Below, one piece after another: positions 36,122-50,221 of a DNA stretch of 64,000 nucleotides. Numbering within the stretch: position 1 is the first letter of the stretch; each line of letters begins with the position of its first letter. A program made the translations under genes and the position numbers. The notes beneath the pieces are model-generated. The model saw only the letters and a program-made list of their open reading frames with translations, ran no database searches and was not told the DNA's origin. Source of the DNA: Streptomyces monomycini (lineage in GTDB: Bacteria > Actinomycetota > Actinomycetes > Streptomycetales > Streptomycetaceae); contig NZ_JAFIQY010000041.1 of the NCBI RefSeq assembly GCF_022271435.1, positions 1-64,000 on the forward strand, written 5' to 3'.

Positions 36122-36931
36122 GTGAGTGTGCTCGACGAGATCATCGAGGGAGTCCGCGCCGACCTCGCCGAGCGGCAGGCGCGTGTCGGCCTCGACGAGC
36201 TCAAGGAGCGGGCCCTCAAGGCGCGCCCGGCCAAGGACGGAGTCGCGGCCCTCAAGGGCGACAGCGTCACGGTGATCTGCGAGGTCAAGCGCTCCAGCCC
36301 GTCCAAGGGCGCGCTCGCCGCCATCGCCGACCCGGCCGGCCTCGCCGCCGACTACGAGGCGGGCGGCGCGGCGGTCATCTCCGTCCTGACGGAGCAGCGC
36401 AAGTTCGGCGGCTCGCTCGCCGACCTGGAGGCCGTACGGGCCCGGGTCGACATCCCCGTCCTGCGCAAGGACTTCATCGTCACCGCCTACCAGCTGTGGG
36501 AGGCCCGCGCGTACGGCGCCGACCTGGCGCTGCTGATCGTCGCCGCGCTGGAGCAGGAGGCCCTGGTCTCGCTGATCGAGCGCGCCGAGTCGATCGGGCT
36601 GACGCCGCTGGTCGAGGTGCACGACGAGGAAGAGGTCCAGCGGGCCGTGGACGCCGGTGCGCGGATCATCGGGGTGAACGCCCGCAACCTGAAGACCCTC
36701 GAAGTCGACCGCGGCAACTTCGCGCGGATCGCGCCGGAGATCCCGGACCACATCGTCAAGATCGCCGAATCGGGCGTGCGCGGGCCACACGACCTGATCG
36801 CCTACGCCAACGAGGGCGCCGACGCCGTCCTGGTGGGCGAGTCGCTGGTCACCGGCAAGGACCCGAAGGCCGCCGTCGCCGACCTGGTCGCGGCCGGCTC
36901 GCACCCCGCCATCCGGCACGGACGGAGCTGA
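36122..36931 (+). CDS. trpC: Indole-3-glycerol phosphate synthase
   Basis: Converts CdRP to indole-3-glycerol phosphate. This 269-residue TIM barrel has VICEVKRSSPSKGALAAI with the catalytic EVKRxSPS, DIPVLRKDFIVTAYQLWEA, LTPLVEVHDEEEVQRAVDAG, IIGVNARNLKTLEVD and IAESGVRGPHDL. It is a single-domain enzyme without fused TrpF. GTG 36122 has a strong AGAAGGAGG eight bases upstream. It is first in the trpC-trpM-trpB-trpA order. Confidence 0.97.
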   Translation: MSVLDEIIEGVRADLAERQARVGLDELKERALKARPAKDGVAALKGDSVTVICEVKRSSPSKGALAAIADPAGLAADYEAGGAAVISVLTEQRKFGGSLADLEAVRARVDIPVLRKDFIVTAYQLWEARAYGADLALLIVAALEQEALVSLIERAESIGLTPLVEVHDEEEVQRAVDAGARIIGVNARNLKTLEVDRGNFARIAPEIPDHIVKIAESGVRGPHDLIAYANEGADAVLVGESLVTGKDPKAAVADLVAAGSHPAIRHGRS

Positions 36932-36940
36932 CCGCTCCCC

Positions 36941-37162
36941 ATGATCACCGCCCGCCTCCACCGCCCCGGCCCGGGACCCGTCCCGGGGCCGGCCGGCGTG
37001 CTCGCCGCGGCCGGTGCCGCGCGCGATCCGCACGCGGCGCTGGGGCGCGGGTGCCGGCCGCGTGGCTGCCGGGCGCCGGCCCGCCGGGTGCGCGGGCGGC
37101 GGGTCAGGTATCACATCGGCGCGGAGCCGGGCCAGATCAACGGCCGCCGATGGCGGTCGTGA
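36941..37162 (+). CDS. trpM: TrpM-like small protein
   Basis: This 73-residue, arginine-rich protein lies between trpC and trpB, nine bases after the trpC stop. Its second half (GRGCRPRGCRAPARRVRGRR, then VRYHIGAEPGQINGRRW) has two close cysteines. It occupies the position of the small ORF described in S. coelicolor as trpX/trpM (63 residues, as I recall), reported to affect growth and antibiotic production. The identification rests mainly on position and on a conserved-looking C-terminal half. The first 30 residues are low-complexity, so the start may be further in. Confidence 0.6.
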   Translation: MITARLHRPGPGPVPGPAGVLAAAGAARDPHAALGRGCRPRGCRAPARRVRGRRVRYHIGAEPGQINGRRWRS

Positions 37163-37513
37163 CGGCGCGCTGTAGCCGCTCGTTGCCGGGCGTGGGTGAT
37201 TGATCCCCGTACGGGGGTTCCGTCCTCAGTGTCCGTTCCTTCGCGCCATGTCGGCCTGTGTGCCGTTCCGTCCCGCTCCCTGCCTGTCCGGCAGGGTGGC
37301 CCGACGGACCGTCCGCCCGCAGACCGTGGCGTGCGCAACGCTCCGCGGCCCCGCTTCCGTCCATGCCCCGCCATTCCGTCTCCACGTCGTCGCCGTATGC
37401 GGCGCACCCGTGGTGCCGTGCGAGGGGCGCGTCGGGCGCGGGGCGCACCGCACACCGTGATGCCCGTAGATCCAGACTTCCGGGGCAGTCGCCCCGTTCA
37501 AGGAGTACGTCGG
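37163..37513. other. trpM-trpB intergenic region
   Basis: About 350 bases with no convincing gene. A perfect 6-bp hairpin (CGGGGC at 37481-37486, GCCCCG at 37491-37496, loop AGTC) sits just before the trpB ribosome binding site AAGGAG (37500-37505). It could influence trpB translation. The size of the gap in a biosynthetic operon suggests a separate trpB promoter, but I cannot point to one. Confidence 0.4.
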
Positions 37514-38817
<1,304 letters not shown>

Positions 38818-38818
<1 letters not shown>

Positions 38819-39636
38819 TGGCGGGCAACGTCGGGCTGCTCAGCAGCACCCTGGCCGCGGCCAAGGAGGAGAACCGGGCCGCGCTGGTCGGCTATCTGCC
38901 GGCCGGCTTCCCGACCGTGGACGGCGGGGTACGGGCCGTCACCGCGATGATCGAGGGCGGCTGCGACGTCGTCGAGGTCGGGCTGCCGCACAGCGACCCG
39001 GTCCTGGACGGCCCGGTCATCCAGACCGCCGACGACATCGCGCTGCGCGGCGGCGTCAAGATCAAGGACGTCATCCGCACGGTCGGCGAGGCCCACGCGG
39101 CGACCGGCGCGCCGGTGCTGTGCATGACGTACTGGAACCCGGTGGACGCGTACGGCGTCGAGCGCTTCGCCGCCGACCTGGCCGCGGCGGGCGGGGCCGG
39201 CTGCATCCTGCCCGACCTGCCGGTCGAGGAGTCCGGGGTGTGGCGCGCGGCGGCCGAACAGCACGGCCTGGCCACCGTGTTCGTGGTCGCGCCGAGCAGC
39301 CGGGACGAACGCCTCGCGAAGATCACCGAGGCGGGCAGCGGCTTCGTGTACGCGGCCTCGCTGATGGGGGTCACCGGCACCCGTGAGTCGGTCGGCCGCG
39401 AGGCGCAGGGCCTGGTCGAGCGCACCCGGGCCACCACCGACCTGCCGGTCTGCGTCGGCCTCGGCGTCTCCAACGCCGAACAGGCCGCGGAGGTCGCGCG
39501 GTTCGCGGACGGGGTCATCGTGGGGACCGCCTTCGTCAAGCGGCTGCTGGAGGCCGGGGACGACCTGGAGGCCGGCCTCGCGGGCGTCCGCGCACTGGCC
39601 GGTGACCTGGCGGCGGGCGTACGCAAGCGGGGGTGA
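38818..39636 (+). CDS. trpA: Tryptophan synthase alpha subunit
   Basis: Releases indole from indole-3-glycerol phosphate for TrpB. This 272-residue TIM barrel has ALVGYLPAGFPTVDGGVRAV, the catalytic region VEVGLPHSDPVLDGPVIQ, and DLPVEESGVW, YAASLMGVTGTRESV and GLGVSNAEQAAEVARFADGVIVG. ATG 38818 is preferred to GTG 38815 because GAGGGGA at 38804-38810 is correctly spaced for it. Confidence 0.96.
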
Positions 39637-39665
39637 CTCCGGGCGGCGTGCGGTCGCGTGTCGGC

Positions 39666-39766
39666 TGTGGTCGCTCGCCTGCTTGGTCGCTCGCCCGCTG
39701 TGGTCGGAGGCTTGCTGTGGCCGGTCGCCTGCTGTGATCGGACGGCTGATGCGGTCGTACGTCTGA
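39666..39766. repeat. 17-bp degenerate tandem array, six copies
   Basis: Successive units of 16-17 bases begin at 39666, 39683, 39699, 39716, 39733 and 39750; the first reads TGTGGTCGCTCGCCTGC. The array starts 30 bases after the trpA stop. It is non-coding. Confidence 0.8.
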
Positions 39767-39834
39767 GTGGGCGCCGGCGCGTGTCCGGGCCGGTGCCCGG
39801 CGAGGCTGTCCCTCGTTAGGACGAAGAACGCGGC

Positions 39835-39858
39835 GGAGGGGTGCGAGGGCGCCCCTCC
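39835..39858 (+). terminator. Terminator-like hairpin downstream of trpA
   Basis: GGAGGGG (39835-39841) and CCCCTCC (39852-39858) form a 7-bp stem with a 10-base loop, followed by GTTTCGTTGTT. It lies just before the DsbA-like gene. Confidence 0.6.
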
Positions 39859-39876
39859 GTTTCGTTGTTCAGGGGC

Positions 39877-40998
39877 GTGAGCCAGAACAATCAAGACAAA
39901 AAGAGCAGCGCCCGTGAGCGGCTGCAGGCCCAGCGCGCGAAGGAGAAGGCGCGCGAACGGCGCGGCCGCCAGCTGAAGGTCGCCGGGGCGGTGGTGGCGG
40001 TGCTGGCCGTCGCCGGCGGCGTCGGCGTCTGGGCCGCCTCCTCCTCGGACGACGACTCCGGCAGCGGCAAGGTGGCCCTGCCCAAGGGCACCCAGGACAG
40101 CGACAAGCCCGCGGTGCCGGTCGGCAAGAAGGAGGCCCCGTCCACGCTCACGGTGTGGGAGGACTTCCGCTGCCCCGCCTGCGCTCAGTTCGAGAAGGGC
40201 TTCCGCGGCGCCATCCACGAGCTGGAGGACGCCGGACTGCTCAGGACCGACTACCACCTCGCGACGATCATCGACGGCAGCATGCGCGGCAAGGGATCGG
40301 CCACCGCCGCCAACGCCGCGCTCTGCGCCCAGGACGCGGGCCGCTTCCGCGAGTACCACGACGTGCTGTACGAGAACCAGCCGCCGGAGCAACAGGACCG
40401 GTTCGCCGACAAGAAGTACCTGATCCAGCTGGCCGGCAAGGTGAACGGGCTGGTCAGCGATACCTTCGAGCAGTGTGTCGACAAGGGCACCTACATGGAC
40501 TTCGTGTACAAGTCCAACTCCGCCTTCACCAACTCCGGCCACCAGGGCACCCCGACGGTCCTGCTGGACGGCAAGAACCTCGCGGAGGAGAAGAACCTCA
40601 CCCCCGACGGGCTCAAGCAGAAGGTGCGGGACGCCGCCAAGGACAAGAAGGCGGGCGGGGCTTCCGGGGCCGCAGGGTCCTCCGGGTCCGCTGGGTCCTC
40701 CGGGGCCGCTGGGTCCTCCGGATCCGCTGGGTCCTCCGGATCCGCGGGGGACAAGGCGTCCGGGGCGAAGCCCGGCGGCGGCACGGTCGGCGCCTCGGCG
40801 GGCAGCAGCGCCGGGCACTCGGCGGGCAGCGGATCAGGACACTCGGCGGGCGCCTCGGCCGGTACGGGCCACGGTGCCGGTCAAGGAGCCGGAACGGGAC
40901 AGGGTGCCGGTGCCGGGCAGGGGTCCGGTACGGGCCACGGTTCCGGGGCGGACGCCGGGCACACAGGGGGGAGCGCGGGCCGGGTTCCGGCCCCTTGA
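39877..40998 (+). CDS. Membrane-anchored DsbA-like thioredoxin-fold protein with repetitive tail
   Basis: This 373-residue protein has a basic cytoplasmic start, one membrane segment (VAGAVVAVLAVAGGVGVWAA, about 35-54) and an extracytoplasmic DsbA-type domain with the redox motif C99-P-A-C102 (DFRCPACAQFE) and the cis-proline loop GTPTVLLDG. It should act in disulfide exchange on secreted proteins. From about residue 262 to the end it has a Gly/Ser/Ala/His low-complexity tail encoded by DNA repeats, which I do not expect in the usual family member. GTG 39877 gives the standard N-terminus. Confidence 0.85.
   Translation: MSQNNQDKKSSARERLQAQRAKEKARERRGRQLKVAGAVVAVLAVAGGVGVWAASSSDDDSGSGKVALPKGTQDSDKPAVPVGKKEAPSTLTVWEDFRCPACAQFEKGFRGAIHELEDAGLLRTDYHLATIIDGSMRGKGSATAANAALCAQDAGRFREYHDVLYENQPPEQQDRFADKKYLIQLAGKVNGLVSDTFEQCVDKGTYMDFVYKSNSAFTNSGHQGTPTVLLDGKNLAEEKNLTPDGLKQKVRDAAKDKKAGGASGAAGSSGSAGSSGAAGSSGSAGSSGSAGDKASGAKPGGGTVGASAGSSAGHSAGSGSGHSAGASAGTGHGAGQGAGTGQGAGAGQGSGTGHGSGADAGHTGGSAGRVPAP
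40660..40749 (+). repeat. 18-bp in-frame tandem repeat, five copies
   Basis: Units at 40660, 40678, 40696, 40714 and 40732 vary around TCCTCCGGATCCGCTGGG and add six residues each (SSGSAG-like) to the DsbA-like protein. A second, longer imperfect repetition (Gly-Thr-Gly-His-Gly-Ala type) follows at about 40860-40950. Confidence 0.9.
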
Positions 40999-41201
40999 CC
41001 GGCACCGTGAGGCGGCGGTTCGGCGTGGTGCCTTCCGTACCCGTGTCCGCGCACCTGCCGGTGCCGGGCGGGCGCCGGCGCTGTCCGTGTTCCGGGCGCC
41101 GGGCGGGCACGTAACCGACCTCCCGCCGTGCCGGTCGTTACACAGCCGTAGCCGGGTGGGTTGTCGCCGCGCCCACCTGGCGCGGTAGCGTCGTCCCTGC
41201 C

Positions 41202-42245
41202 ATGGACCTCGCATTCATTCCCAGCCCGTCGACGGGCGTCGTACACCTCGGCCCGATTCCGCTGCGCGGGTACGCCTTCTGCATCATCATCGGCGTCTTC
41301 ATCGGCGTCTGGCTCGGCAACAAGCGCTGGATCCAGCGCGGTGGCCGCTCCGGGACCGTCGCGGACATCGCCGTGTGGGCCGTGCCCTTCGGGCTCGTCG
41401 GCGGCCGCCTCTACCACGTCATCACGACGTACGAGCCGTACTTCGGCGAGGGCGGTCACCCCCTCAACGCCTTCAAGGTCTGGGAGGGCGGCCTCGGGAT
41501 CTGGGGCGCCGTCGCGCTCGGCGCGGTGGGCGCCTGGATCGGCTGCCGCCGGCGTGGCATCCCGCTGCCCGCCTACATGGACGCGCTGGCGCCCGGCCTC
41601 GCCCTGGGCCAGGCGATCGGCCGCTGGGGCAACTGGTTCAACCAGGAGCTCTACGGCCGCGCCACCGACCTCCCATGGGCGCTGAAGATCAGCGACGACC
41701 CGTCCATCGGCCGGGTCGGCGGCACCTACCACCCGACGTTCCTGTACGAGTCGCTGTGGTGCATCGGTGTCGCGGTGCTCGTCATCTGGGCGGACAAGCG
41801 CTTCAAGCTGGGCCACGGACGGGCGTTCGCGCTGTACGTGGCGTCCTACTGCGCCGGCCGCGCCTGGATCGAGTACATGCGGGTCGACGAGGCCCACCAC
41901 ATCCTGGGCCTGCGCCTGAACGTCTGGACCGCACTCCTCGGTCTCGTCGTGTCCGTCGTCTACATCGTGGTCTCCGCGAAGAAGATCCCGGGCCGTGAGG
42001 AGGCCGTCGAGCCGGGCGCGCCGGACGCGGCCGCGGACGACGCCGGGACGGGGGAGACCGGCACCGAGTCGAAGAAGGCCGGCGCCAAGGCGGCGAAGGC
42101 CGAACCCGAGACCACCAAGGCGGCGCCCAAGACGGCCGAGGGAGCGCCCAAGGCCGCGGGCAGCGGCAAGGGGAGCGCGGCCGGCAGTCCCGCGAAACTG
42201 ACGAAGGACGCCGACTCCGGGAGCCGGAGCGGCAAGGACTCCTGA
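41202..42245 (+). CDS. lgt: Prolipoprotein diacylglyceryl transferase
   Basis: Membrane enzyme that adds diacylglyceryl to the lipobox cysteine of prelipoproteins. This 347-residue protein has PIPLRGYAFCIIIGVFIGVWLG, the conserved GGRLYHVIT, GLGIWGAV and the signature GRWGNWFNQELYGRAT, with about seven membrane segments. The last 85 residues are a Lys/Ala/Glu-rich cytoplasmic extension. ATG 41202 is close to a -10-like TAGCGT (41186-41191), so the leader is very short. A hairpin terminator follows. Confidence 0.96.
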   Translation: MDLAFIPSPSTGVVHLGPIPLRGYAFCIIIGVFIGVWLGNKRWIQRGGRSGTVADIAVWAVPFGLVGGRLYHVITTYEPYFGEGGHPLNAFKVWEGGLGIWGAVALGAVGAWIGCRRRGIPLPAYMDALAPGLALGQAIGRWGNWFNQELYGRATDLPWALKISDDPSIGRVGGTYHPTFLYESLWCIGVAVLVIWADKRFKLGHGRAFALYVASYCAGRAWIEYMRVDEAHHILGLRLNVWTALLGLVVSVVYIVVSAKKIPGREEAVEPGAPDAAADDAGTGETGTESKKAGAKAAKAEPETTKAAPKTAEGAPKAAGSGKGSAAGSPAKLTKDADSGSRSGKDS

Positions 42246-42299
42246 CGCCGGTCGTGGCGCCCGGCGTCACGCCGCGCGGCACACCGCCGAAGACCGGCA

Positions 42300-42336
42300 G
42301 AGGCCGCCCGGACCCCAGCGGGGCCGGGGCGGCCTC
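42300..42336. terminator. lgt / crystallin-gene terminator
   Basis: A 10-bp stem (GAGGCCGCCC at 42300-42309, complement at 42327-42336) with a G/C-rich 17-base loop, between the convergent lgt and crystallin-type genes. Confidence 0.75.
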
Positions 42337-42459
42337 CGCCGTTTCCGGCGGTACGCGCGTCACGGGAATTCATTTTCCCGCCCGGAACGCGGCCGTGTCA
42401 GAAATGGGCAGTCAGGGGAAATGTCCATTCCCGGTACCGGCCGGTTTCATGCGCTGCCG

Positions 42460-42813
42460 TCACAGGATTTCGATGGCCTTCACCTTCGGCGGACGGTTGG
42501 GGTAGGAAATGTCGGTCCACCGGTTGACCCGCACCGAATCGCCGTTGTCGTCGTAGTAAATCAGGTCGTTGTTGCCCGTGTAGATCCTGTCGACCCACCA
42601 GTTGCCGAAGTCGATCCGCCCGCCGTTGGCGTAGCAGTCCACGCTGTTCTTGTTGCCGCTGTGCGACCAGATCTTCAGGAAGTTCTCCCCGGCGCGGCAC
42701 TCGACCTTGTTGATGGCGAATGCGTTGCCGGTCGGCATGGCCACGGTGAACATGGCAGCCGCGGCGCACGCCACGGCTACGGAACGCCCGACCCTTTTCG
42801 TCTTGGACAGCAT
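42460..42813 (-). CDS. Secreted beta/gamma-crystallin (killer-toxin-like) protein
   Basis: This 117-residue protein has a clear signal peptide (basic start, hydrophobic core VAVACAAAAMFTVAM, cleavage after NAFA at residue 33). The mature part of 84 residues begins INKVECRAG and contains KIWSHSGNKNSVDCYANGG, WWVDRIYTGNNDLIYYDDNG and WTDISYPNRPPKVKAIEIL. This resembles the single-domain Streptomyces killer-toxin-like protein (SKLP) of the beta/gamma-crystallin fold. Two cysteines could form a disulfide. GAGGAG at 42819-42824 precedes ATG 42813. The gene and its upstream region are A/T-richer than the surroundings. Confidence 0.8.
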   Translation of the reverse strand: MLSKTKRVGRSVAVACAAAAMFTVAMPTGNAFAINKVECRAGENFLKIWSHSGNKNSVDCYANGGRIDFGNWWVDRIYTGNNDLIYYDDNGDSVRVNRWTDISYPNRPPKVKAIEIL

Positions 42814-42824
42814 GTGTTCTCCTC

Positions 42825-43112
42825 AATTCGAATGTCGAACCGGAGGGCACGCGGCGACCGACGTACATCGCAGCGTGCCGAACGAATATCTGAATGACCC
42901 GGAACCGCGGCCATCAGATCGTCTCGTCCTGACAAAAAAGACGATCCTGTAAATCTCCTGTACATGGCAATCTTCTTCCTGGTCCCCGGCTGGAATACGC
43001 CCCCGATTGTCCGGATCGACTCTATCTCTGATGAGTTGTCAGCTTCGAACCTCAGTGTCAGCTGACGTGGCTACCGCCGTAAAAGCCCTGCTCCGCGCCG
43101 GTCTCGGGTGGT
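42825..43112. other. A/T-richer intergenic region with a palindrome
   Basis: This region carries the promoter side of the secreted crystallin gene and the 3' flank of the kinase gene. It is visibly lower in G+C than the surroundings. A perfect 10-bp palindrome, GTCAGCTGAC, lies at 43057-43066. No gene was found. Confidence 0.45.
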
Positions 43113-44051
43113 TCAGCCGCCGGCCAGGGCTATGAGGAACCGCGTCTCCGGGTCGTCCCGCCGCGCACAGATCGCGAGGGCCGCGTTGAGGGCGGCCAGG
43201 GCCCGGCACCAGCCCAGTACGCGGTCGGGGGACTGGCCGGGCACCGACGCGGCCAGTGCCTCGGCCCGCTCTTCCAGCGCGGCGGGCGTCGTGACTCCGC
43301 CCAGCACCCAGTCCACCGCGTCGAAGTCGGGATCGCCCCACGCGGGCCGCGGATCGATGGCCACCATGCGGGCGCCCGGCCCTGACAGCACGTTGCCCGG
43401 GTGAAGATCGCCGTGCACCAGGGCTCGGGGCCCGCTGGTGGCGAGATCCAGGGCCGCTGCCCGCGCCCGGCCGAGCACCACCGGATCGAGTGGGCCGCTG
43501 ACGCCGGACGCTGCCAGTCTGCGGCCCGTCAGGTGGAACAGGGAGTCGACCCGGTGCGCCAGGGGTTGCACCGCCGAGGATTCCTCCGGTGTGGGAGCGG
43601 GGGCCCGCAGGTCCCGCAGCAGGGCCGCGACCTCGGGTAGGCGCCAGTCCAGTTGCCTCACCGGCACACCCGGCTTCACGTCCTCCAGCAACAGGGCGCC
43701 GGCCGGGAGGTCGTGCGCCAGCAGTGGGACGACCGACGGGGTCCCTGCCCAGGCGGACAGGGCTTCGGCCTCCTCGCGGGCGATGGCGGGCTCCGGTGTG
43801 AGCTTCAGCCATGCCGAGGTGCCGGTGTCCTGGCGCCGGCAGCGGAACACCCGCGAGGTGCCGCCGCCGTTCGCCTCGACAAGGTCCAGGCGCCAGCGGG
43901 CGGTGAGGGCGCCCACGAGATCCGGCAGGGACTCGCACCAGGCGCGCACCTTCCCCCCGAACCGGACGACGAGCCGGTCGCGAACCTCCGGCGTGACACG
44001 CGTCAGCTCTCGCTCCGCGGCTCCCGCAGTCGGATGATGCCGTCCGTTCAT
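43113..44051 (-). CDS. APH(6)-like aminoglycoside phosphotransferase family protein
   Basis: This 312-residue kinase has the nucleotide-binding sequence GGGTSRVFRCRRQDTGTSAWLKL, the catalytic loop ALVHGDLHPGNVL and the metal site MVAIDPRPAWGDPDFDAVDW. HGDLHPGNVL with IDPRPAWG is typical of the streptomycin 6-phosphotransferase/hydroxyurea-phosphotransferase group. Actual resistance activity is unproven. ATG 44051 follows a GAGGGGG-rich site. Its promoter region contains a 15-bp VNTR. There is no linked antibiotic cluster. Confidence 0.85.
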   Translation of the reverse strand: MNGRHHPTAGAAERELTRVTPEVRDRLVVRFGGKVRAWCESLPDLVGALTARWRLDLVEANGGGTSRVFRCRRQDTGTSAWLKLTPEPAIAREEAEALSAWAGTPSVVPLLAHDLPAGALLLEDVKPGVPVRQLDWRLPEVAALLRDLRAPAPTPEESSAVQPLAHRVDSLFHLTGRRLAASGVSGPLDPVVLGRARAAALDLATSGPRALVHGDLHPGNVLSGPGARMVAIDPRPAWGDPDFDAVDWVLGGVTTPAALEERAEALAASVPGQSPDRVLGWCRALAALNAALAICARRDDPETRFLIALAGG

Positions 44052-44089
44052 GTCCCGCCCCCTCGCGCGTCGTCAGTTCACGGGCCGTC

Positions 44090-44209
44090 GGTCCGTACAC
44101 CGGCAGTCCGTACACGTGCAGTCCGTTCACCGGCGGTACGTACACATGCGGTACGTACACATGCGGTACGTACACGTGCGGTCCGTACACCGGCAGTTCG
44201 CCCACCGTC
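44090..44209. repeat. 15-bp tandem repeat, eight copies
   Basis: Eight consecutive 15-base units begin at 44090, 44105, 44120, 44135, 44150, 44165, 44180 and 44195. The units at 44135 and 44150 are identical (GGTACGTACACATGC); those at 44090 and 44180 are also identical to each other. The last unit is degenerate. The array lies 39 bases upstream of the APH-like start, inside the 437-base divergent region 44052-44488, in which nothing else was recognised. Confidence 0.92.
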
Positions 44210-44488
44210 GGTGAACCTGTGATCAGAATCCCGCGCCGGGCCTCCCGGCCGCATTGAGGTTTTCCGCAGGATCGTCTGCGGTTTCCCGCACCCCGCCCCG
44301 CCCCGCCGTCCCTCGCGATGTGATCCACCCCTCACCACCACCTGACCCGCCCGCAAACCCGCAGGTCAGCGCAGTAAGTTCGGCCTTCCTTGCTAGCGCG
44401 ACGGGGCGTGCGGCGCATAGCTTCGAGGAGTTGGAGGGGGAAGCGCCGGCATCGGCCCACACCTCGCGAGAAGGGAACGGGTCCCCAT

Positions 44489-45229
44489 ATGTCTGTCATG
44501 GATGTCATGGACGCTTCGGCGCCCACGCACATAGCCCACCGCGACAACCACACCCACCGCGACGTGAACGGCGGCTGGCTGCGCCCCGCCGTCTTCGGCG
44601 CGATGGACGGGCTGGTCTCCAACCTCGCCCTGATGACCGGCGTCGCCGGCGGCGCGGTCTCCCAGCAGACCATCATCATCACCGGCCTCGCGGGGCTGGC
44701 CGCGGGCGCGTTCTCCATGGCGGCCGGCGAGTACACCTCGGTGGCCTCCCAGCGGGAGCTGGTCCTCGCCGAACTGGACGTGGAGCGGCGGGAGCTGCGC
44801 AAGCACCCCAAGGACGAGCTGGAGGAGCTGGCCGCGCTGTACGAGTCGCGCGGTGTGGAGCCGGAGCTGGCCCGTGAGGTGGCCAGGCAGCTGTCGAAGG
44901 ACCCGGAGCAGGCGCTGGAGATCCATGCCCGCGAGGAGCTGGGCATCGACCCGTCCGACCTGCCCTCGCCGACGGTCGCCGCCGTCTCGTCCTTCGGTTC
45001 CTTCGCGCTGGGCGCCCTGCTGCCCGTCCTGCCCTATCTGCTGGGCGCCTCCCAGCTGTGGCCCGCGGTGCTGCTGGCACTGGTGGGGCTCTTCGGGTGC
45101 GGAGCCGTCGTGGCGCGGGTGACGGCACGGTCCTGGTGGTTCAGCGGTCTGCGGCAGCTGGCCCTCGGCGGCGCGGCGGCGGGTGTGACGTACGTCCTGG
45201 GCACATTGTTCGGTACGGCCGTAGGGTGA
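44489..45229 (+). CDS. VIT1/CCC1-family transporter
   Basis: This 246-residue protein of the vacuolar iron transporter family has HRDVNGGWLRPAVFGAMDGLVSNLALMTGV with the family's DGL motif, AGAFSMAAGEYTSVASQRE, a charged cytoplasmic domain (residues 85-150), and three C-terminal membrane segments. It probably transports Fe2+ or Mn2+ out of the cytosol. ATG 44489 is preceded by AAGGGA (44471-44476); ATG 44498 is an in-frame alternative. It is divergent from the APH-like gene. Confidence 0.9.
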   Translation: MSVMDVMDASAPTHIAHRDNHTHRDVNGGWLRPAVFGAMDGLVSNLALMTGVAGGAVSQQTIIITGLAGLAAGAFSMAAGEYTSVASQRELVLAELDVERRELRKHPKDELEELAALYESRGVEPELAREVARQLSKDPEQALEIHAREELGIDPSDLPSPTVAAVSSFGSFALGALLPVLPYLLGASQLWPAVLLALVGLFGCGAVVARVTARSWWFSGLRQLALGGAAAGVTYVLGTLFGTAVG

Positions 45230-45270
45230 CCCTTCGTGCAGCACTATGCGGACCCCCGTATAACTAAAGC

Positions 45271-45286
45271 GTTACCAGACGGTTTC
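45271..45286 (-). promoter_or_regulatory. GlnR-like box 1 upstream of gltB
   Basis: On the minus strand the bases read GAAAC-N6-GTAAC, the b-site followed by the a-site of the actinobacterial GlnR repeat (gTnAc-n6-GaAAc). It lies about 290 bases before the gltB start, near the end of the VIT1 gene, in an A/T-richer stretch. Confidence 0.45.
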
Positions 45287-45462
45287 GTTCGATGAGGGGC
45301 CGGGCATAAGGCCCAAGCGTTGCGGGCAATGTCGCCTGCTCGAAAACGACGCACACGACGCCGGTGGAGGCCGATCCGTCCGCCCGCGTCCTCGGTCCAC
45401 CGCCACGAGTGGTGTCCGCATCCTGGAAGGCTCTATCCGCTTTTCGAGAAGCGAGCCATCCT

Positions 45463-45478
45463 GTAACCTGCACGAAAT
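45463..45478 (+). promoter_or_regulatory. GlnR-like box 2 upstream of gltB
   Basis: GTAAC-CTGCAC-GAAAT matches the GlnR a-site/b-site consensus gTnAc-n6-GaAAc except for the last base. It overlaps a perfect palindrome CGAAATTTCG (45473-45482) and ends 93 bases before gltB. GlnR control of glutamate synthase is plausible for nitrogen assimilation. The rest of the 342-base region 45230-45571 shows no other feature. Confidence 0.5.
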
Positions 45479-45571
45479 TTCGCGGAGGGCCAACGTCGTC
45501 CCTCGGTACTGCCCCCCAGAGCCGAGCGCCTGGGAGGGACCCCCATTGCCACGACGACGTTGGGAGAGCCG

Positions 45572-50213
<4,642 letters not shown>

Positions 50214-50221
<8 letters not shown>

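Noticed and set aside
32307..37513. Search for a Trp-rich attenuator leader peptide before trpE, trpC or trpB
   Set aside because: No short frame with consecutive tryptophan codons and a ribosome binding site was seen in the three leader regions.
44090..44209. Possible CRISPR array
   Set aside because: Units are only 15 bp, contiguous and without unique spacers, and no cas gene is present; it is a VNTR. The other arrays fail for the same reason.
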